33,004 nucleotides of DNA from assembly GCA_022448955.1 (NCBI GenBank), contig JAKVCU010000100.1, forward strand, positions 1 through 33,004, given 5' to 3'. The notes under the pieces are model-generated. The model was not told where the DNA came from, searched no databases, and worked only from the letters and a program-made list of their open reading frames with translations. A program made the position numbers and the translations under genes. The stretch comes from Saprospiraceae bacterium (GTDB taxonomy: Bacteria > Bacteroidota > Bacteroidia > Chitinophagales > Saprospiraceae). Below, piece by piece: positions 32,862-33,004 of this stretch (position 1 is its first letter; each line of letters starts with the position of its first letter).

Positions 32862-33004
32862 TAAGTAGTTAGGCTAGAAAATTGGTATAATAAATTCTTT
32901 TAGTCAGCTCAAAAATCGTGCGTAACTTCTGTATTTTCAGTCACTTACTATTTTTGAGCTGACGAATTTATTATACAAGCAATTTTGACTAGCCGCTTAA
33001 GCAG
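32862..33004 (-). repeat. Dispersed palindromic repeat, copy E (complete, best preserved)
   Basis: The unit is about 32872-32994. Nested complementary blocks are GGCTAG / CTAGCC (6 bp), AAAATTG / CAATTTT (7), GTATAATAAATTC / GAATTTATTATAC (13; 32885-32897 with 32964-32976) and GTCAGCTCAAAAAT / ATTTTTGAGCTGAC (14; 32903-32916 with 32950-32963). A 33-nt centre lies between. Reversed, it matches copy A almost perfectly over the shared 100 bases or so. The high symmetry and near-identity suggest recent spread or active conservation. Confidence 0.85.

Overview
The window is AT-rich and gene-dense and looks like a Bacteroidota chromosome. The evidence is a single-chain SecDF fusion of about 1,020 residues, a two-component kinase with a Reg_prop/Y_Y_Y propeller sensor, a DUF3822-type protein, TlpA/AhpC-like lipoproteins, genes without clear Shine-Dalgarno sequences, and promoters of the TTG...TAnnTTTG type. 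The codon use and the long repeat-bearing spacers would suit a Saprospiria-like lineage, but I cannot fix the genus.

Layout, left to right. 1-217: a palindromic dispersed repeat. 218-1936 (-): TPR histidine kinase. 2515-4326 (+): sulfatase lipoprotein, convergent with a SNF2-type helicase (4329-7289, -). 7620-10784 (-): propeller sensor kinase. 10824-11765 (-): 2-hydroxyacid dehydrogenase. 11900-14488 (-): methionine genes metX and metY, preceded by a long leader that holds a SAM-I riboswitch and then a tiny reading frame encoding Met followed by six cysteines. 15115-16790 (+, divergent): OsmC-family protein and a second PLP sulfhydrylase (MetZ type). 17124-17369 (+): small unknown protein. 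17372-20583 (-): sterol-desaturase-family protein, membrane cytochrome c, sulfite-oxidase-type molybdoenzyme and a small membrane protein. 20635-21603 (+): second 2-hydroxyacid dehydrogenase. 22435-22944 (-): BON-LysM protein. 23739-26813 (+): SecDF. 27481-28913 (-): two overlapping conserved Bacteroidota genes. 29165-31714 (+): TsaD and a thioredoxin-fold lipoprotein. 31832-32791 (-): membrane-anchored alpha/beta hydrolase. 32862-33004: another copy of the palindromic repeat, nearly identical to the one at position 1 but inverted.

The middle of the window is a sulfur-metabolism neighbourhood. MetX activates homoserine with an acetyl group. MetY, and probably MetZ, put sulfide on the activated homoserine to give homocysteine. 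A periplasmic molybdoenzyme with a c-type cytochrome probably oxidises sulfite, and a sulfatase releases sulfate from organic esters.

The most interesting element is the metY leader (14489-14892, minus strand). A promoter is followed by a complete SAM-I aptamer, then an ATG-(Cys)6-stop reading frame, then a long hairpin that can compete with the Cys codons for pairing, then metY. This reads as two sensors in series: S-adenosylmethionine by riboswitch and charged tRNA-Cys by ribosome stalling. Polycysteine attenuators are known from mycobacteria; I know of no described case in Bacteroidota, though I could not search. The second notable feature is a family of about 125-bp imperfect palindromes in the spacers.
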